In this document: positions 5,674 to 5,955 of the stretch, piece by piece
Numbering within the stretch: position 1 is the first letter of the stretch
Layout: each line of letters opens with the position of its first letter
Source: Chloroflexota bacterium
GTDB lineage: Bacteria > Chloroflexota > Dehalococcoidia > GIF9 > UBA5629
Assembly: GCA_026389695.1 (NCBI GenBank)
Contig: JAPLHI010000117.1
Coordinates: forward strand, 1 to 5,955
Length of the DNA stretch: 5,955 nt
Direction of reading: 5' to 3'
The notes under the pieces: generated by a model
What the model was told of the DNA's origin: nothing
The model's database searches: none
Seen by the model: only the letters and a program-made list of their open reading frames with translations
Made by a program: the position numbers and the translations under genes

Positions 5674-5955
5674 TTAAACACCAGGCAGTGCCCGCCCTTT
5701 CCAGGTGGCTTTCCTGCCGATGTTAAGAATCAGGGAACTCATCGCCAGCATAGCCATAATTAGGATGCTAAGCGGGTAAAACAAAGCCAGGTAGAGCGGG
5801 AAATGGAAGCGCGAACAGGCTATGAGCCAGGTAATCAGCGATATCAGGATACACGCGGCCGACAACCAGAAAACACAGCTAGTTGTCCCGTAGCTAAGTA
5901 AACCCATTATTAAGCCTGCTACAGGCGTAAGAAATACTAATAAAATCCACAAACA
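5674..5955 (-). CDS. C-terminal part of a second family 2 glycosyltransferase, cut by the window edge
   Basis: The frame is open to the last base of the window, so the beginning of this gene lies beyond it. The 94 visible codons encode three hydrophobic stretches: WILLVFLTPVAGLIMGLL, then CVFWLSAACILISLITWLIA, then FPLYLALFYPLSILIMAML. A basic tail, RKATWKGRALPGV, follows. The last 44 alignable residues are identical to the C-terminus of the neighbouring glycosyltransferase at 22 positions, including RFHFPLYL, an SS pair and the KA.WK.R..P tail. The two are therefore tandem paralogues, and this fragment is the membrane anchor of a GT2 enzyme. The catalytic domain is not visible, so activity cannot be judged. 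The stop is TAA or TGA-type at 5674-5676, followed 3 bp later by the hairpin repeat. An internal TTG at 5950-5952 is not the real start. Confidence 0.8.
   Translation of the reverse strand, partial: CLWILLVFLTPVAGLIMGLLSYGTTSCVFWLSAACILISLITWLIACSRFHFPLYLALFYPLSILIMAMLAMSSLILNIGRKATWKGRALPGV

Overview
The window reads as ordinary bacterial chromosome, tightly packed, with housekeeping-type genes mostly on the minus strand. No rRNA, tRNA, CRISPR array, integrase or transposase was seen. The lineage cannot be fixed from the sequence alone. The small SWIM zinc-finger protein, the TldD/TldE pair and the GTAGGGG-type intergenic hairpin repeat remind me of Chloroflexota (Dehalococcoidia-like) genomes; that is inference from memory and of low to moderate confidence.

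Layout from left to right. Positions 1-933 (minus) hold a TldE/PmbA-type gene that runs off the left edge. It is broken near 703-717 by a frame change that also appears to have removed about 25 residues. It abuts an intact tldD (934-2292, minus), and the two form a TGA-GTG joined pair for a zinc-protease heterodimer. A 176-bp divergent intergenic region (2293-2468) carries a near-consensus sigma-70 promoter for a plus-strand 84-residue SWIM zinc-finger protein (2469-2723) and a weaker candidate promoter for tldD. The SWIM gene converges on folC (2775-4100, minus), the folylpolyglutamate/dihydrofolate synthase.

Upstream of folC, on the plus strand, lies a probable small protein gene (about 4190-4351). 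It has a strong Shine-Dalgarno sequence but an ATA codon where ATG is expected. Next comes a membrane-anchored family 2 glycosyltransferase (4378-5547, minus, TTG start). A 62-bp double-hairpin repeat (5609-5670) separates it from the C-terminal end of a second, paralogous glycosyltransferase (5674 to the right edge).

The genes do not form one pathway. TldD/TldE act together in peptide or protein processing, FolC in folate metabolism, and the two glycosyltransferases probably on lipid or isoprenoid-linked substrates at the membrane. I found no convincing new multi-gene system. The best leads are the disrupted tldE beside an intact tldD, the small ATA-start ORF, and the intergenic repeat.
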